Source: Albibacterium profundi
Lineage (GTDB): Bacteria > Bacteroidota > Bacteroidia > Sphingobacteriales > Sphingobacteriaceae
Direction: 5' to 3'
NCBI RefSeq assembly: GCF_042159835.1
Contig: NZ_JBBVGT010000003.1
Span: forward strand, 124,001-188,000
DNA: 64,000 nucleotides
Every line of letters begins with the position of its first letter. The first letter of the stretch is position 1. Of this stretch, positions 7,625 through 17,654 are shown one piece after another. The notes beneath the pieces were generated by a model. That model had not been told where the DNA came from, did not search any database, and was given only the letters and a program-made list of their open reading frames with translations. A program made the translations under genes and the position numbers.

Positions 7625-10600
7625 TTGGCAAATAAAGATATTCGTAACGAAAGAGTAAATTTTGCGACCAGTAAAAAGGTAATTGATTACCCGGATTTTC
7701 TGGATGTGCAACTTCAATCTTTTATGGAGTTTTTTCAGTTAGAAACAACTTCAGATAACCGCCACCAGGAAGGGCTATTCAAAGTATTTTCTGAAAACTT
7801 CCCAATTTCTGATTCAAGAAACATTTTTGTCCTTGAATTTTTAGATTATTTTATTGACCCTCCGCGTTATGATATACAGGAATGTATTGAGCGTGGATTG
7901 ACTTATAGTGTTCCACTTAAAGCTAAGCTTCGTCTGTCTTGTAATGACGAAGAACATGAGGATTTCGAAACAATCGTACAGGATGTGTACTTAGGAACGA
8001 TTCCTTACATGACGCCGAAGGGTACTTTTGTCATCAACGGTGCTGAGCGGGTGATTGTTTCTCAATTACACAGATCGCCAGGTGTATTTTTTGGCCAGAG
8101 CCGCCATACAAATGGTACTAAATTATACTCGGCAAGAGTAATACCATTTAAGGGCTCATGGATTGAGTTTGCTACAGACGTAAATAATGTCATGTATGCT
8201 TATATCGATCGTAAAAAGAAATTCCCGGTTACTACGCTTCTTCGGGCAATTGGATATGATTCTGATAAGGATATATTAGAATTATTCGAATTGGCGGATG
8301 AGGTTAAAGTAAGTAAATCAGGCTTAAAAAAATTACTTGGAAGAAAGTTAGCCGCTCGTGTTCTTAAAAAATGGGTGGAAGACTTTGTTGACGAAGATAC
8401 GGGTGAAGTTGTTTCGATTGATCGTAATGAGATTATCTTAGAACGTGAAACGATATTAGAAGAAGAGCATATTGAGATGATCATTGACTCAGGTGCTAAA
8501 ACAATCATTTTGTCGAAAGATGATGCTTCTAGCAACGCGGATTACTCGATTATTTATAATACACTACAAAAAGATACTTCCAATTCTGAGAAAGAAGCGG
8601 TAGAACATATATATCGTCAATTGCGGAATGCGGAACCGCCTGATGAAGAAACAGCTCGTGGTATCATTGATCGTTTATTCTTCTCTGATAAACGTTATGA
8701 TCTAGGAGATGTTGGTAGGTATCGCATTAACCGTAAATTGAAACTTGATACAGACGGAGACATTAAGGTGCTTACAAAGCAAGATATCATTGCGATTGTG
8801 AAGTACTTGATCAACTTAATCAACTCGAAAGCAGAAGTTGATGATATTGATCACTTGTCAAATCGTCGTGTACGTACTGTAGGTGAGCAGTTATACGCTC
8901 AGTTTGGTGTTGGTTTATCTCGTATGGCGCGTACTATTCGTGAACGTATGAATATACGTGATAACGAGGTCTTTACACCGACTGATCTTATCAACGCGCG
9001 TACATTATCTTCGGTAATTAATTCGTTCTTTGGAACAAATCAGTTATCGCAGTTTATGGACCAAACAAATCCACTTGCTGAGATTACGCATAAGCGTCGC
9101 CTTTCGGCTTTAGGGCCTGGAGGACTTTCTCGTGAGCGCGCGGGTTTTGAGGTTCGTGACGTTCACTATACTCATTACGGTCGTCTTTGTACAATTGAAA
9201 CACCTGAAGGGCCGAATATCGGTTTGATATCATCACTTTGTGTGCATGCGAAGATCAATAATTTAGGTTTTATTGAGACTCCTTACCGTAAAGTTGAAGA
9301 AGGTAGAGTAGTGGTAGAAGAGCCGGTTGTGTACTTATCTGCTGAAGATGAAGATGGTAAGGTAATCGCTCAAGCAAATGCTGAGTATGATGATAAAGGT
9401 AATTTCATCACTCCACGTGTTAAGGCACGTTTGGAAGGTGATTTCCCGATCATTGAACCTGAGCGTTTGGACTTAATGGATATTGCTCCAAACCAAATTA
9501 CGTCGATTGCTGCGTCGTTGATTCCTTTCTTGGAACATGATGATGCCAACCGTGCTTTGATGGGGTCAAACATGCAACGTCAAGCCGTACCATTATTGCG
9601 TGCAGAAGCTCCTGTGGTTGGTACAGGTCTTGAAGGACGGGTTGCAAGAGACTCTCGTACGTTAATTAACGCTGAAGGTAATGGTGTCGTGGAATATGTT
9701 GATGCAAACGAGATTAAAATTCGTTATGAAAGAACAGAGGATCAGAAACTTGTATCCTTTGATGACGATGTAAAGACGTATCGACTTATTAAATTCAAGA
9801 AAACGAACCAGAGTACTTGTATAAACTTGAAACCTATTGTTGTTAAAGGACAGAAGGTCGAAAAAGGTCAGGTACTTTGTGAAGGATATGCAACGCAGAA
9901 TGGCGAGTTGGCGCTGGGTCGCAACCTAAAGGTTGCTTTCATGCCTTGGCAAGGATATAACTTTGAGGATGCGATTGTGATTTCTGAGCGTGTAGTAAGT
10001 CAGGATATCTTCACTTCTCTTCATATAGATCAGTTTGAACTAGAAGTTCGTGATACGAAACGTGGAGAGGAAGAATTGACTCCAGATATTCCAAACGTAT
10101 CAGAAGAAGCTACGAAGGATCTTGATGAAAACGGTATTATTCGCGTTGGTGCAGAAGTTAGAGACGGTGATATTCTTATTGGTAAGATTACTCCAAAAGG
10201 AGAGTCTGATCCTTCACCGGAAGAAAAACTTTTACGTGCTATCTTCGGAGATAAAGCCGGGGATGTTAAAGACGCTTCATTGAAAACACCTCCTTCAATC
10301 CAAGGGGTTGTTATCGATACCAAGTTGTTCTCTAGATCGAAGAAAACGTCTAAAGCCGAAGAAAAAGCTGCCCTTGAAGAATTGGAGAACCGTTTTAATA
10401 AAGCAACCAAGAGCTTAAAAGACCGATTGGTTGAGAAGCTTTTCAGCATTGTTAACGGTAAAACATCACAAGGAGTTTATAGCGTTTACAAAGAATTGTT
10501 GGTTGCAAAAGGTGCTAAGTTTACACAGAAGATTCTGACCGACTTAGATTACACCAATATCAACCCAACAAAATGGACTACGGATGAAGATAAAAATGAG

Positions 10601-11434
10601 CTGATTAAACAAACGCTTCATTTCTATAACATCAAGATTAACGAGGAGTTAGGAGCATATAAGAGAGACAAGTTTGCGATTAGTGTAGGAGATGAACTTC
10701 CTTCAGGTATCGTTCAAATGGCTAAAGTATATGTTGCTAAGAAACGTAAGTTAAAGGTGGGTGATAAGATGGCTGGACGTCACGGGAACAAGGGTATTAT
10801 TGCTCGTATCGTTCGCGATGAGGATATGCCATTCTTGGAAGACGGTACTCCGGTTGATATCGTCCTTAACCCACTAGGGGTACCTTCTCGTATGAACCTT
10901 GGTCAGATATATGAGACTGTTCTAGGTTGGGCTGGTCAGAAACTGGGAGTGAAGTTTGCTACTCCGATTTTTGATGGTGCTGAGACTGAAGAAGTTGAGG
11001 AGTGGATTAAAAAGGCTGGATTGCCAGAAGGAGGAAGAACCTACCTGTATGATGGTTTAACCGGCGTTCGCTTCGATCAACCTACTACAGTTGGTGTTAT
11101 CTACATGTTGAAACTTGGTCACATGGTGGATGATAAGATGCATGCTCGTTCAATTGGACCATACTCATTGATCACACAACAACCTCTGGGTGGTAAAGCT
11201 CAATTTGGTGGTCAACGTTTCGGTGAGATGGAAGTTTGGGCGCTCGAAGCATTTGGCGCGGCCAATATCTTACAGGAAATCTTGACTGTTAAATCCGACG
11301 ATGTTGTTGGAAGGGCTAAAACATATGAGGCAATTGTAAAAGGTGACAATTTGCCAACGCCTTCTGTTCCTGAATCGTTTAATGTATTAGTACATGAACT
11401 ACGCGGACTGGGCTTAGATATCACTTTAGATTAG
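7625..11434 (+). CDS. rpoB: DNA-directed RNA polymerase subunit beta
   Basis: 1269 residues. The start is a TTG at 7625; the N terminus ANKDIRNERVNFA matches Bacteroidota RpoB and no ATG lies in frame just upstream. Conserved landmarks are the rifampicin region (FFGTNQLSQFMDQTNPLAEI then HKRRLSALGPGGL), the catalytic KVGDKMAGRHGNKGI segment, and the C-terminal LGGKAQFGGQRFGEMEVWAL. Rif-site residues look wild type. It forms the polymerase core with beta-prime, encoded 18 bp downstream. Confidence 0.98.
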   Translation: MANKDIRNERVNFATSKKVIDYPDFLDVQLQSFMEFFQLETTSDNRHQEGLFKVFSENFPISDSRNIFVLEFLDYFIDPPRYDIQECIERGLTYSVPLKAKLRLSCNDEEHEDFETIVQDVYLGTIPYMTPKGTFVINGAERVIVSQLHRSPGVFFGQSRHTNGTKLYSARVIPFKGSWIEFATDVNNVMYAYIDRKKKFPVTTLLRAIGYDSDKDILELFELADEVKVSKSGLKKLLGRKLAARVLKKWVEDFVDEDTGEVVSIDRNEIILERETILEEEHIEMIIDSGAKTIILSKDDASSNADYSIIYNTLQKDTSNSEKEAVEHIYRQLRNAEPPDEETARGIIDRLFFSDKRYDLGDVGRYRINRKLKLDTDGDIKVLTKQDIIAIVKYLINLINSKAEVDDIDHLSNRRVRTVGEQLYAQFGVGLSRMARTIRERMNIRDNEVFTPTDLINARTLSSVINSFFGTNQLSQFMDQTNPLAEITHKRRLSALGPGGLSRERAGFEVRDVHYTHYGRLCTIETPEGPNIGLISSLCVHAKINNLGFIETPYRKVEEGRVVVEEPVVYLSAEDEDGKVIAQANAEYDDKGNFITPRVKARLEGDFPIIEPERLDLMDIAPNQITSIAASLIPFLEHDDANRALMGSNMQRQAVPLLRAEAPVVGTGLEGRVARDSRTLINAEGNGVVEYVDANEIKIRYERTEDQKLVSFDDDVKTYRLIKFKKTNQSTCINLKPIVVKGQKVEKGQVLCEGYATQNGELALGRNLKVAFMPWQGYNFEDAIVISERVVSQDIFTSLHIDQFELEVRDTKRGEEELTPDIPNVSEEATKDLDENGIIRVGAEVRDGDILIGKITPKGESDPSPEEKLLRAIFGDKAGDVKDASLKTPPSIQGVVIDTKLFSRSKKTSKAEEKAALEELENRFNKATKSLKDRLVEKLFSIVNGKTSQGVYSVYKELLVAKGAKFTQKILTDLDYTNINPTKWTTDEDKNELIKQTLHFYNIKINEELGAYKRDKFAISVGDELPSGIVQMAKVYVAKKRKLKVGDKMAGRHGNKGIIARIVRDEDMPFLEDGTPVDIVLNPLGVPSRMNLGQIYETVLGWAGQKLGVKFATPIFDGAETEEVEEWIKKAGLPEGGRTYLYDGLTGVRFDQPTTVGVIYMLKLGHMVDDKMHARSIGPYSLITQQPLGGKAQFGGQRFGEMEVWALEAFGAANILQEILTVKSDDVVGRAKTYEAIVKGDNLPTPSVPESFNVLVHELRGLGLDITLD

Positions 11435-11452
11435 TACTCTTAATTAAGAATT

Positions 11453-14400
11453 ATGTCTTATAAAAAAGATAGTAAAATAAAAAGTAACTTCACGTCAATT
11501 ACCATTAGTTTATCATCACCTGAGGTGATTTTAGAGCGCTCCAGTGGTGAGGTTTTAAAGCCGGAAACGATTAACTACCGGACTTACAAACCAGAACGTG
11601 ACGGCTTGTTTTGTGAGCGTATTTTCGGTCCGGTAAAAGACTACGAATGTCATTGCGGTAAGTACAAGCGTATACGTTATAAAGGTATTGTTTGTGATCG
11701 CTGTGGGGTTGAGGTTACCGAAAAGAAAGTACGTAGAGAGCGTATGGGACACATCAATCTTGTTGTACCTGTTGCTCATATTTGGTATTTCCGTTCCCTA
11801 CCCAATAAAATTGGATACTTATTAGGGCTTCCAACTAAAAAGCTTGATATGATCATTTACTACGAACGTTATGTAGTAATTCAACCAGGTTTAAAGGAAG
11901 ATGACGGTATCAACTATATGGATTTCCTTACAGAAGAAGAATACTTAGATATTCTTGATACACTTCCGAAGGAGAACCAGTACTTAGATGATAAAGATCC
12001 ACAGAAGTTTATAGCCAAAATGGGTGCTGAGGCATTGGAAGAACTGCTTAAGCGTTTAGATCTTGATCAGCTTTCATACAATTTGCGTCACCAAGCTGCA
12101 AATGAAACTTCTCAACAACGTAAAACAGAGGCTTTGAAGCGTCTGCAGGTAGTAGAAGCTTTCCGTGGGTCGAGAGATCGTATCGAAAATCGTCCGGAAT
12201 GGATGATTGTGAAAATCGTTCCTATTATTCCACCAGAGTTGCGCCCCTTGGTGCCTTTGGATGGTGGGCGTTTCGCCACTTCTGACTTGAACGATTTATA
12301 TCGTCGTGTGATAATTCGTAATAACCGTCTGAAGAGATTGTTAGAGATTAAGGCTCCAGAAGTTATCTTACGTAATGAGAAGCGTATGCTTCAGGAAGCA
12401 GTAGACTCACTATTTGATAATTCACGGAAAGTAAATGCTGTTAAAACGGAAGGTAACCGTGCTTTGAAATCACTTTCTGATATTTTGAAAGGTAAACAAG
12501 GTCGTTTCCGTCAGAACTTACTTGGTAAGCGTGTTGACTACTCAGCTCGTTCCGTAATTGTTGTAGGTCCAAACCTTAAATTACACGAGTGTGGTTTGCC
12601 TAAGAATATGGCCGCTGAACTTTACAAACCGTTTATCATTCGAAAGATGATAGAACGCGGTATTGTTAAGACAGTTAAGTCTGCCAAGAAGATCGTTGAT
12701 CGTAAGGATCCGGTAGTTTGGGATATTCTTGAGAACGTTCTTAAAGGACATCCAGTATTACTTAACCGTGCCCCTACGCTCCATAGATTGGGTATTCAGG
12801 CGTTTCAACCGAAACTTGTAGAGGGTAAAGCAATTCAGTTACACCCATTGGTATGTACGTCGTTTAACGCCGACTTTGACGGTGACCAGATGGCAGTGCA
12901 CTTACCTTTAGGAAATGCTGCAATTTTAGAAGCACAGATTTTAATGCTGGCTTCTCATAATATCTTAAACCCTGCTAATGGTACACCGATTACAGTTCCT
13001 TCTCAGGATATGGTATTGGGATTATATTACATTACCAAAGGAAGAAAGACGGATGATACTCGCGTAATGAAAGGTCAAGGAATGACGTTTTATTCGGCAG
13101 ATGAAGTTATTATCGCGTATAATGAAGGTCGGGTAGATTTACATGCATTCATTAACGTGAAAGTTAATATTAGGGCTCAAGACGGTTCGGTTGAAAGCAA
13201 AATTATCGAAACAACCGTAGGACGAATTCTATTTAATCAACGAGTACCTGAAGAATTGGGTTATATCAATGAATTATTAACGAAAAAATCACTTCGTGAT
13301 ATCATTGGTAAAGTTGTTAAGATTTCAGGTATGGCTCGTGCAGCTGAGTTCTTGGATGACATCAAGGAACTAGGTTTCCAAATGGCATTCCGCGGAGGTC
13401 TTTCGTTCAACTTACAAGATTTAAATATCCCAGATGCGAAGGGTGATTTGATTGAGCAAGCAACAGCAGAGGTTGACGAAGTAATGAACAACTATAACAT
13501 GGGATTCATTACGAACAACGAACGCTACAATCAGATTATTGATATCTGGACACGTATTAACAACCGTCTAACGGCTTCAGTAATGAAGATTCTTTCGGAA
13601 GACAATCAAGGGTTCAACTCGGTTTACATGATGTTAGATTCGGGTGCTCGTGGTTCGAAAGAGCAGATCCGTCAGCTGTGTGGTATGCGTGGTTTGATGG
13701 CTAAGCCGCAAAAATCCGGATCTTCTGGAGGGGAAATTATCGAGAACCCGATTTTATCCAACTTTAAGGAAGGTTTGTCTGTATTAGAATACTTTATTTC
13801 GACACACGGTGCACGTAAAGGTTTGGCGGATACAGCGTTGAAAACAGCTGATGCTGGATACCTAACTCGTCGTCTGCATGATGTTGCTCAGGACATGATT
13901 GTTACTGAAGAAGATTGCGGTACATTGAGGGGTATTTATACAACGGCATTGAAAGATAACGAAGATGTTGTTGAACCATTATATGAGCGTATCTTGGGTA
14001 GAACAGCACTTCATGATGTATATGATCCAGCTACGAATGAATTATTGGTTAAAGCTGATCAAGATATCGATGAAGAAATAGCCTATAAGATAGAGCAATC
14101 ATCAGTTGATGGACTCGAAATTCGTTCGGTGTTAACCTGCGAAAGCAAGCGGGGTGTCTGTGCATTATGTTACGGGCGTAACCTAGCTAGCGGTAAACGT
14201 GTTCAAAAAGGTGAAGCTGTAGGTGTTATTGCTGCGCAATCAATTGGTGAGCCAGGAACGCAGTTAACATTACGTACATTCCACGTAGGGGGTACTGCAT
14301 CTAACATTGCGGCTGAGTCTCAAATTGTTTCTAAGTTTAACGGGCGTATCGAGTTTGAAAACGTACGTGTTGTTGAGCGTGAAAATAACGGAGAAAAACA

Positions 14401-15730
14401 AAATGTCGTATTAGGTAGATCTGGTGAATTCAGAATCGTTGATACTGACACCAACAAGGTTGTTATGACAAATAACATTCCTTATGGTTCTTACTTATTT
14501 GTCAACGACGGTGATACAGTTAAAAACGGTGATCTGATTTGTTCTTGGGATCCGTACAATGCTGTGATTATATCCGAATTTGGCGGTAAAGTAGAATTTG
14601 AGTCGATTATCGACGGTGTTACTTATCGTGAAGAATCAGATGAGCAAACAGGTCACCGCGAAAAAGTAATCATTGAAACTCGTGATAAAACGAAAAACCC
14701 TGCTATCCGCATCCTTGATAAGAAGGGTGAACTTATCCGGAATTATAACATCCCGGTAGGAGCGCATATTTCTATTAATGATGGGGAAGAGGCTAAAGTG
14801 GGAGCGATTATCGCTAAAATCCCTCGTTCTACTGGTAAAACACGAGATATTACGGGTGGTTTACCACGTGTAACTGAGTTATTTGAGGCTAGAAACCCAT
14901 CGAATCCAGCAGTTGTTACAGAGATAGACGGTGTTGTGACCTTGGGTGGAGTGAAGCGTGCGAATCGCGAAATTTCAATCGAATCTAGAGATGGCCAAAT
15001 CAAAAAATACTTGGTGCCTTTATCGAAGCATATCTTGGTTCAGGATAACGACTTTGTGAAAGCCGGTATGCCATTGTCAGACGGATCGATTTCACCAGCA
15101 AACATCCTCAAGATTAAAGGTCCTGCAGCGGTACAAGAGTATCTCGTTAATGGAATTCAGGAAGTGTACCGACTTCAAGGTGTGAAGATTAACGATAAAC
15201 ACTTCGAAACCATTGTTCACCAGATGATGCAGAAAGTGCATATCGAAGATCCGGGCGACTCTATGTTCCTTGAAAAGGACAATGTAAGCAAGTGGGATTT
15301 CATCGAAGAGACTAATAATATGTTCGATAAGAAAGTTGTTGTCGACGCGGGAGATTCTAACGAGTTGAAAGCTGGGCAAATTGTTTCTTCGCGTAAGTTA
15401 CGTGAAGAGAACTCGAGCTTAAAACGTCGTGACTTGAAACTTGTTCAGGTGCGTGATGCTATTCCTGCAACATCCAGTCCGATTCTTCAGGGTATTACGA
15501 GAGCTTCCTTAGGAACTAAGTCCTTTATCTCGGCTGCTTCCTTCCAGGAAACTACCAAGGTGTTGAACGAGGCTGCTATCCATGCTAAACAAGACGACTT
15601 GTTAGGATTGAAAGAAAACGTAATTGTTGGACATTTGATTCCTTCTGGTACCGGTCTTCGTGAGTATGAAAGCATTATCGTAGGTTCACAAGAAGAATAC
15701 GATCAACTATTAGCTTCAAAAGAAGACTAA
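11453..15730 (+). CDS. rpoC: DNA-directed RNA polymerase subunit beta-prime
   Basis: 1425 residues, full length. An N-terminal zinc site (CHCGKYKRIRYKGIVCDRCG) is followed by the catalytic Mg loop NADFDGDQMAVHLPL, the bridge and trigger-helix region (IAAQSIGEPGTQLTLRTFH), the second zinc cluster (CESKRGVCALCYG) and a beta-prime C-terminal tail. It is cotranscribed with rpoB. The product is the catalytic core of RNA polymerase. Confidence 0.98.
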   Translation: MSYKKDSKIKSNFTSITISLSSPEVILERSSGEVLKPETINYRTYKPERDGLFCERIFGPVKDYECHCGKYKRIRYKGIVCDRCGVEVTEKKVRRERMGHINLVVPVAHIWYFRSLPNKIGYLLGLPTKKLDMIIYYERYVVIQPGLKEDDGINYMDFLTEEEYLDILDTLPKENQYLDDKDPQKFIAKMGAEALEELLKRLDLDQLSYNLRHQAANETSQQRKTEALKRLQVVEAFRGSRDRIENRPEWMIVKIVPIIPPELRPLVPLDGGRFATSDLNDLYRRVIIRNNRLKRLLEIKAPEVILRNEKRMLQEAVDSLFDNSRKVNAVKTEGNRALKSLSDILKGKQGRFRQNLLGKRVDYSARSVIVVGPNLKLHECGLPKNMAAELYKPFIIRKMIERGIVKTVKSAKKIVDRKDPVVWDILENVLKGHPVLLNRAPTLHRLGIQAFQPKLVEGKAIQLHPLVCTSFNADFDGDQMAVHLPLGNAAILEAQILMLASHNILNPANGTPITVPSQDMVLGLYYITKGRKTDDTRVMKGQGMTFYSADEVIIAYNEGRVDLHAFINVKVNIRAQDGSVESKIIETTVGRILFNQRVPEELGYINELLTKKSLRDIIGKVVKISGMARAAEFLDDIKELGFQMAFRGGLSFNLQDLNIPDAKGDLIEQATAEVDEVMNNYNMGFITNNERYNQIIDIWTRINNRLTASVMKILSEDNQGFNSVYMMLDSGARGSKEQIRQLCGMRGLMAKPQKSGSSGGEIIENPILSNFKEGLSVLEYFISTHGARKGLADTALKTADAGYLTRRLHDVAQDMIVTEEDCGTLRGIYTTALKDNEDVVEPLYERILGRTALHDVYDPATNELLVKADQDIDEEIAYKIEQSSVDGLEIRSVLTCESKRGVCALCYGRNLASGKRVQKGEAVGVIAAQSIGEPGTQLTLRTFHVGGTASNIAAESQIVSKFNGRIEFENVRVVERENNGEKQNVVLGRSGEFRIVDTDTNKVVMTNNIPYGSYLFVNDGDTVKNGDLICSWDPYNAVIISEFGGKVEFESIIDGVTYREESDEQTGHREKVIIETRDKTKNPAIRILDKKGELIRNYNIPVGAHISINDGEEAKVGAIIAKIPRSTGKTRDITGGLPRVTELFEARNPSNPAVVTEIDGVVTLGGVKRANREISIESRDGQIKKYLVPLSKHILVQDNDFVKAGMPLSDGSISPANILKIKGPAAVQEYLVNGIQEVYRLQGVKINDKHFETIVHQMMQKVHIEDPGDSMFLEKDNVSKWDFIEETNNMFDKKVVVDAGDSNELKAGQIVSSRKLREENSSLKRRDLKLVQVRDAIPATSSPILQGITRASLGTKSFISAASFQETTKVLNEAAIHAKQDDLLGLKENVIVGHLIPSGTGLREYESIIVGSQEEYDQLLASKED

Positions 15731-15786
15731 GTTGACAAGCTGAAATTCGAAGTCTATTTGAGACTGGAGAATTAAGCAAACATATC

Positions 15787-15824
15787 AGAGCCTGTTCGGA
15801 ATTTCCGAGCAGGCTCTTTTTTTT
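15787..15824 (+). terminator. Terminator closing the ribosomal protein-RNA polymerase operon
   Basis: The strong stem AGAGCCTGTTCGGAA / TTCCGAGCAGGCTCT with one internal mismatch is followed by eight T. It lies 56 bp after the rpoC stop and insulates the operon from the next gene. Confidence 0.9.
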
Positions 15825-15840
15825 AATAGAATTATTTCTC

Positions 15841-15848
15841 TATTTTTG
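15841..15848 (+). promoter_or_regulatory. -7 element of the DUF3467 gene, directly before the ATG
   Basis: TATTTTTG (consensus TAnnTTTG) ends only 3 bases before the ATG at 15852. In Bacteroidota transcription usually starts a few bases after this element, which places the start at or next to the ATG and predicts a leaderless mRNA. Confidence 0.5.
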
Positions 15849-15851
15849 ATT

Positions 15852-16163
15852 ATGGCAGAACAAGAGAAAGCACAAGAATTAAGCATAGAACTATCCGAAG
15901 AAATTGCAGAGGGAATATATTCAAATCTTGCAATTATCACTCATTCCAATACCGAATTTGTAGTTGATTTTATCCGCATTATGCCTGGAACACCCAAGGC
16001 GAGGGTGAAGTCACGAATTGTGTTAACACCAGAACATGCCAAGCGTTTTTTAGCAGCAATGAAAGATAACATTAAAAAGTTTGAAGATATTCATGGTCAA
16101 ATCGATACGAACGAAGTTCCTCCTTTTCCCATGAACTTTGGCGGACCTACAGCTCAAGCGTAG
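15852..16163 (+). CDS. DUF3467 family protein
   Basis: 103 residues from the ATG at 15852. It matches the small DUF3467 family: an acidic N terminus, a core NLAIITHSNTEFVVDF with RIMPGTPKARVKSRIVLTP, and the segment HAKRFLAAMKDNIKKFE. The function of DUF3467 is unknown; it is widespread in Bacteroidota and probably cytosolic. The gene has its own promoter after the rpoC terminator. Its 3' end overlaps the 3' end of miaA by 17 bp in a convergent arrangement, so the two mRNAs are complementary at their ends. Confidence 0.85.
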   Translation: MAEQEKAQELSIELSEEIAEGIYSNLAIITHSNTEFVVDFIRIMPGTPKARVKSRIVLTPEHAKRFLAAMKDNIKKFEDIHGQIDTNEVPPFPMNFGGPTAQA

Positions 16164-17061
16164 CAATATAATCTTTAATGCCTTTTTGCTCGTGGGGTTG
16201 AAACCATTCGATTTCCGGCATTTTCTTAAACCAAGTTAATTGACGTTTGGCATAACGTCTTGAGTTGCGTTTGATGAGCTCAATGGCTCGTTCTAACGAT
16301 ATAGTCCCATCTAAATAATCAAATAGTTCCGAGTAGCCGACTGATTGCAACGGTCCTTTTTCCCGATAGGGAAGGAGTTTTTTAACTTCGTCCAACAAAC
16401 CGTTGCGGATCATATTATCTACCCGCTTATTGATCCGTTCATAAAGCAATTCTCGATCCATATGCAAGCCGATCGGTAGAATATTAAAATTTCGTAGCTC
16501 TAAGTCCTTTTTTCTCCATTTCGAGAATGCAAGGCCCGTCGTCTCAAATACCTCCAGCGCTCGGATCATCCGCTGCGGATTGCCATGATCCACTTCATTA
16601 TAATATTCTGGATCAACTTCCTTCAGCCTTTCTTGTAGATAGGTGACTCCTTCACTCTCATAGGTGCGTGTTAGCGTCTCTCGCACACCCGCAGCCGGCT
16701 TTGGTAGCTTGTCCAGCCCGTAACATACCGCGTTAACAAACAAGCCAGATCCACCAGTCAGGATCACGATATTATGTTTTTCGAATAGCTGTTCGAGTAG
16801 CTTTAATGCGTCGACTTCAAAATCTCCGGCTGAATAATCTTGAGAAATGCTGTGTGAATCAATGAAGTGATGAGGTGCAGCAGCCAATTCTTCCGCATTT
16901 GGCTTGGCGGTGCCAATATTCATTTCTTTATAAAACTGTCTGGAATCTGCTGAGATGATCTCCGTTTGATAAGCATTCGCCAAATCAATAGCCATTGATG
17001 TTTTCCCGACAGCTGTCGGCCCCACAATACAAACCAAGGTCTTAGCGTATCGCTTATCCAT
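16147..17061 (-). CDS. miaA: tRNA dimethylallyltransferase MiaA
   Basis: 304 residues, full length. The P-loop GPTAVGKTS lies at residues 14-22, followed by the DMAPP/tRNA site DSRQFYKEMNIGTAKP and the C-terminal RRYAKRQLTWFKK. It adds a dimethylallyl group to A37 of tRNAs that read UNN codons, which supports reading-frame maintenance. Its ATG shares one base with the stop of the upstream pRiA4b ORF-3 gene (TAATG-type overlap), so translational coupling is likely. It is the last gene of a seven-gene minus-strand run. Confidence 0.96.
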   Translation of the reverse strand: MDKRYAKTLVCIVGPTAVGKTSMAIDLANAYQTEIISADSRQFYKEMNIGTAKPNAEELAAAPHHFIDSHSISQDYSAGDFEVDALKLLEQLFEKHNIVILTGGSGLFVNAVCYGLDKLPKPAAGVRETLTRTYESEGVTYLQERLKEVDPEYYNEVDHGNPQRMIRALEVFETTGLAFSKWRKKDLELRNFNILPIGLHMDRELLYERINKRVDNMIRNGLLDEVKKLLPYREKGPLQSVGYSELFDYLDGTISLERAIELIKRNSRRYAKRQLTWFKKMPEIEWFQPHEQKGIKDYIATLEL

Positions 17062-17642
17062 TAATAATCGTCTTCAGTCGGAGACCCGTCAGAGAAGTCG
17101 GTGCTCTGTCCGCTTTCATCATCCATCATGTCTAGATCACTGTCATCTTCAGTATCATAGCCCATATCATTTAGGAAATCAAAATCAGACTTCTCGTCCT
17201 TATCGGACCCCTCTGCATCTGCTGTTATAGTTCCACTTGCTTTTGGTGCTACGCCCACACTCTTAAAGACCACTGGATATTCCTTGTCTTCCTCTTCTTT
17301 CAGAATCTTAATCAGTTGAACATGGAAATCATACGGCTTTTCAAAATTATACGTGTAGTAAAACTTTTGATGGGGATCATCAATGAACTTATTCAGTTTA
17401 GCAACCTCCATTAACACCACCCCTTTATTTTTCTTTCCTTCCGTAGGCAGATAGGCAATCTCTTGACCTTTCTTCCATTGATCGTTGCTCACATAAAACG
17501 AAGACGGCTTTTCAGGGTCATAGTTAACAGACTTCTGAATAGCTACGTGCAGATCCAAAAATGTATGTTTTGATAAGACATCGATTTCTCTGATGATTTC
17601 ATCATAATCCTCAAATGTTACCTTAAACCTGTAAATGGCCAT
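17061..17642 (-). CDS. Plasmid pRiA4b ORF-3-like family protein
   Basis: About 193 residues from the ATG complementary to 17640-17642 (MAIYRFKVTFEDYDE). The N-terminal 120 residues resemble the pRiA4b ORF-3 fold family, with LHVAIQKSVNYDPEKPSSFY, and the C-terminal 50 residues are an acidic, probably disordered tail (FLNDMGYDTEDDSDLDMMDD). The biochemical role of this family is unknown. It sits between the CCA-adding enzyme gene (12 bp) and miaA (1-bp overlap), so a link to tRNA processing is a reasonable guess from context only. A longer start at a TTG nine bases upstream is less likely. Confidence 0.85.
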   Translation of the reverse strand: MAIYRFKVTFEDYDEIIREIDVLSKHTFLDLHVAIQKSVNYDPEKPSSFYVSNDQWKKGQEIAYLPTEGKKNKGVVLMEVAKLNKFIDDPHQKFYYTYNFEKPYDFHVQLIKILKEEEDKEYPVVFKSVGVAPKASGTITADAEGSDKDEKSDFDFLNDMGYDTEDDSDLDMMDDESGQSTDFSDGSPTEDDY

Positions 17643-17654
17643 ATCTAACAATTT

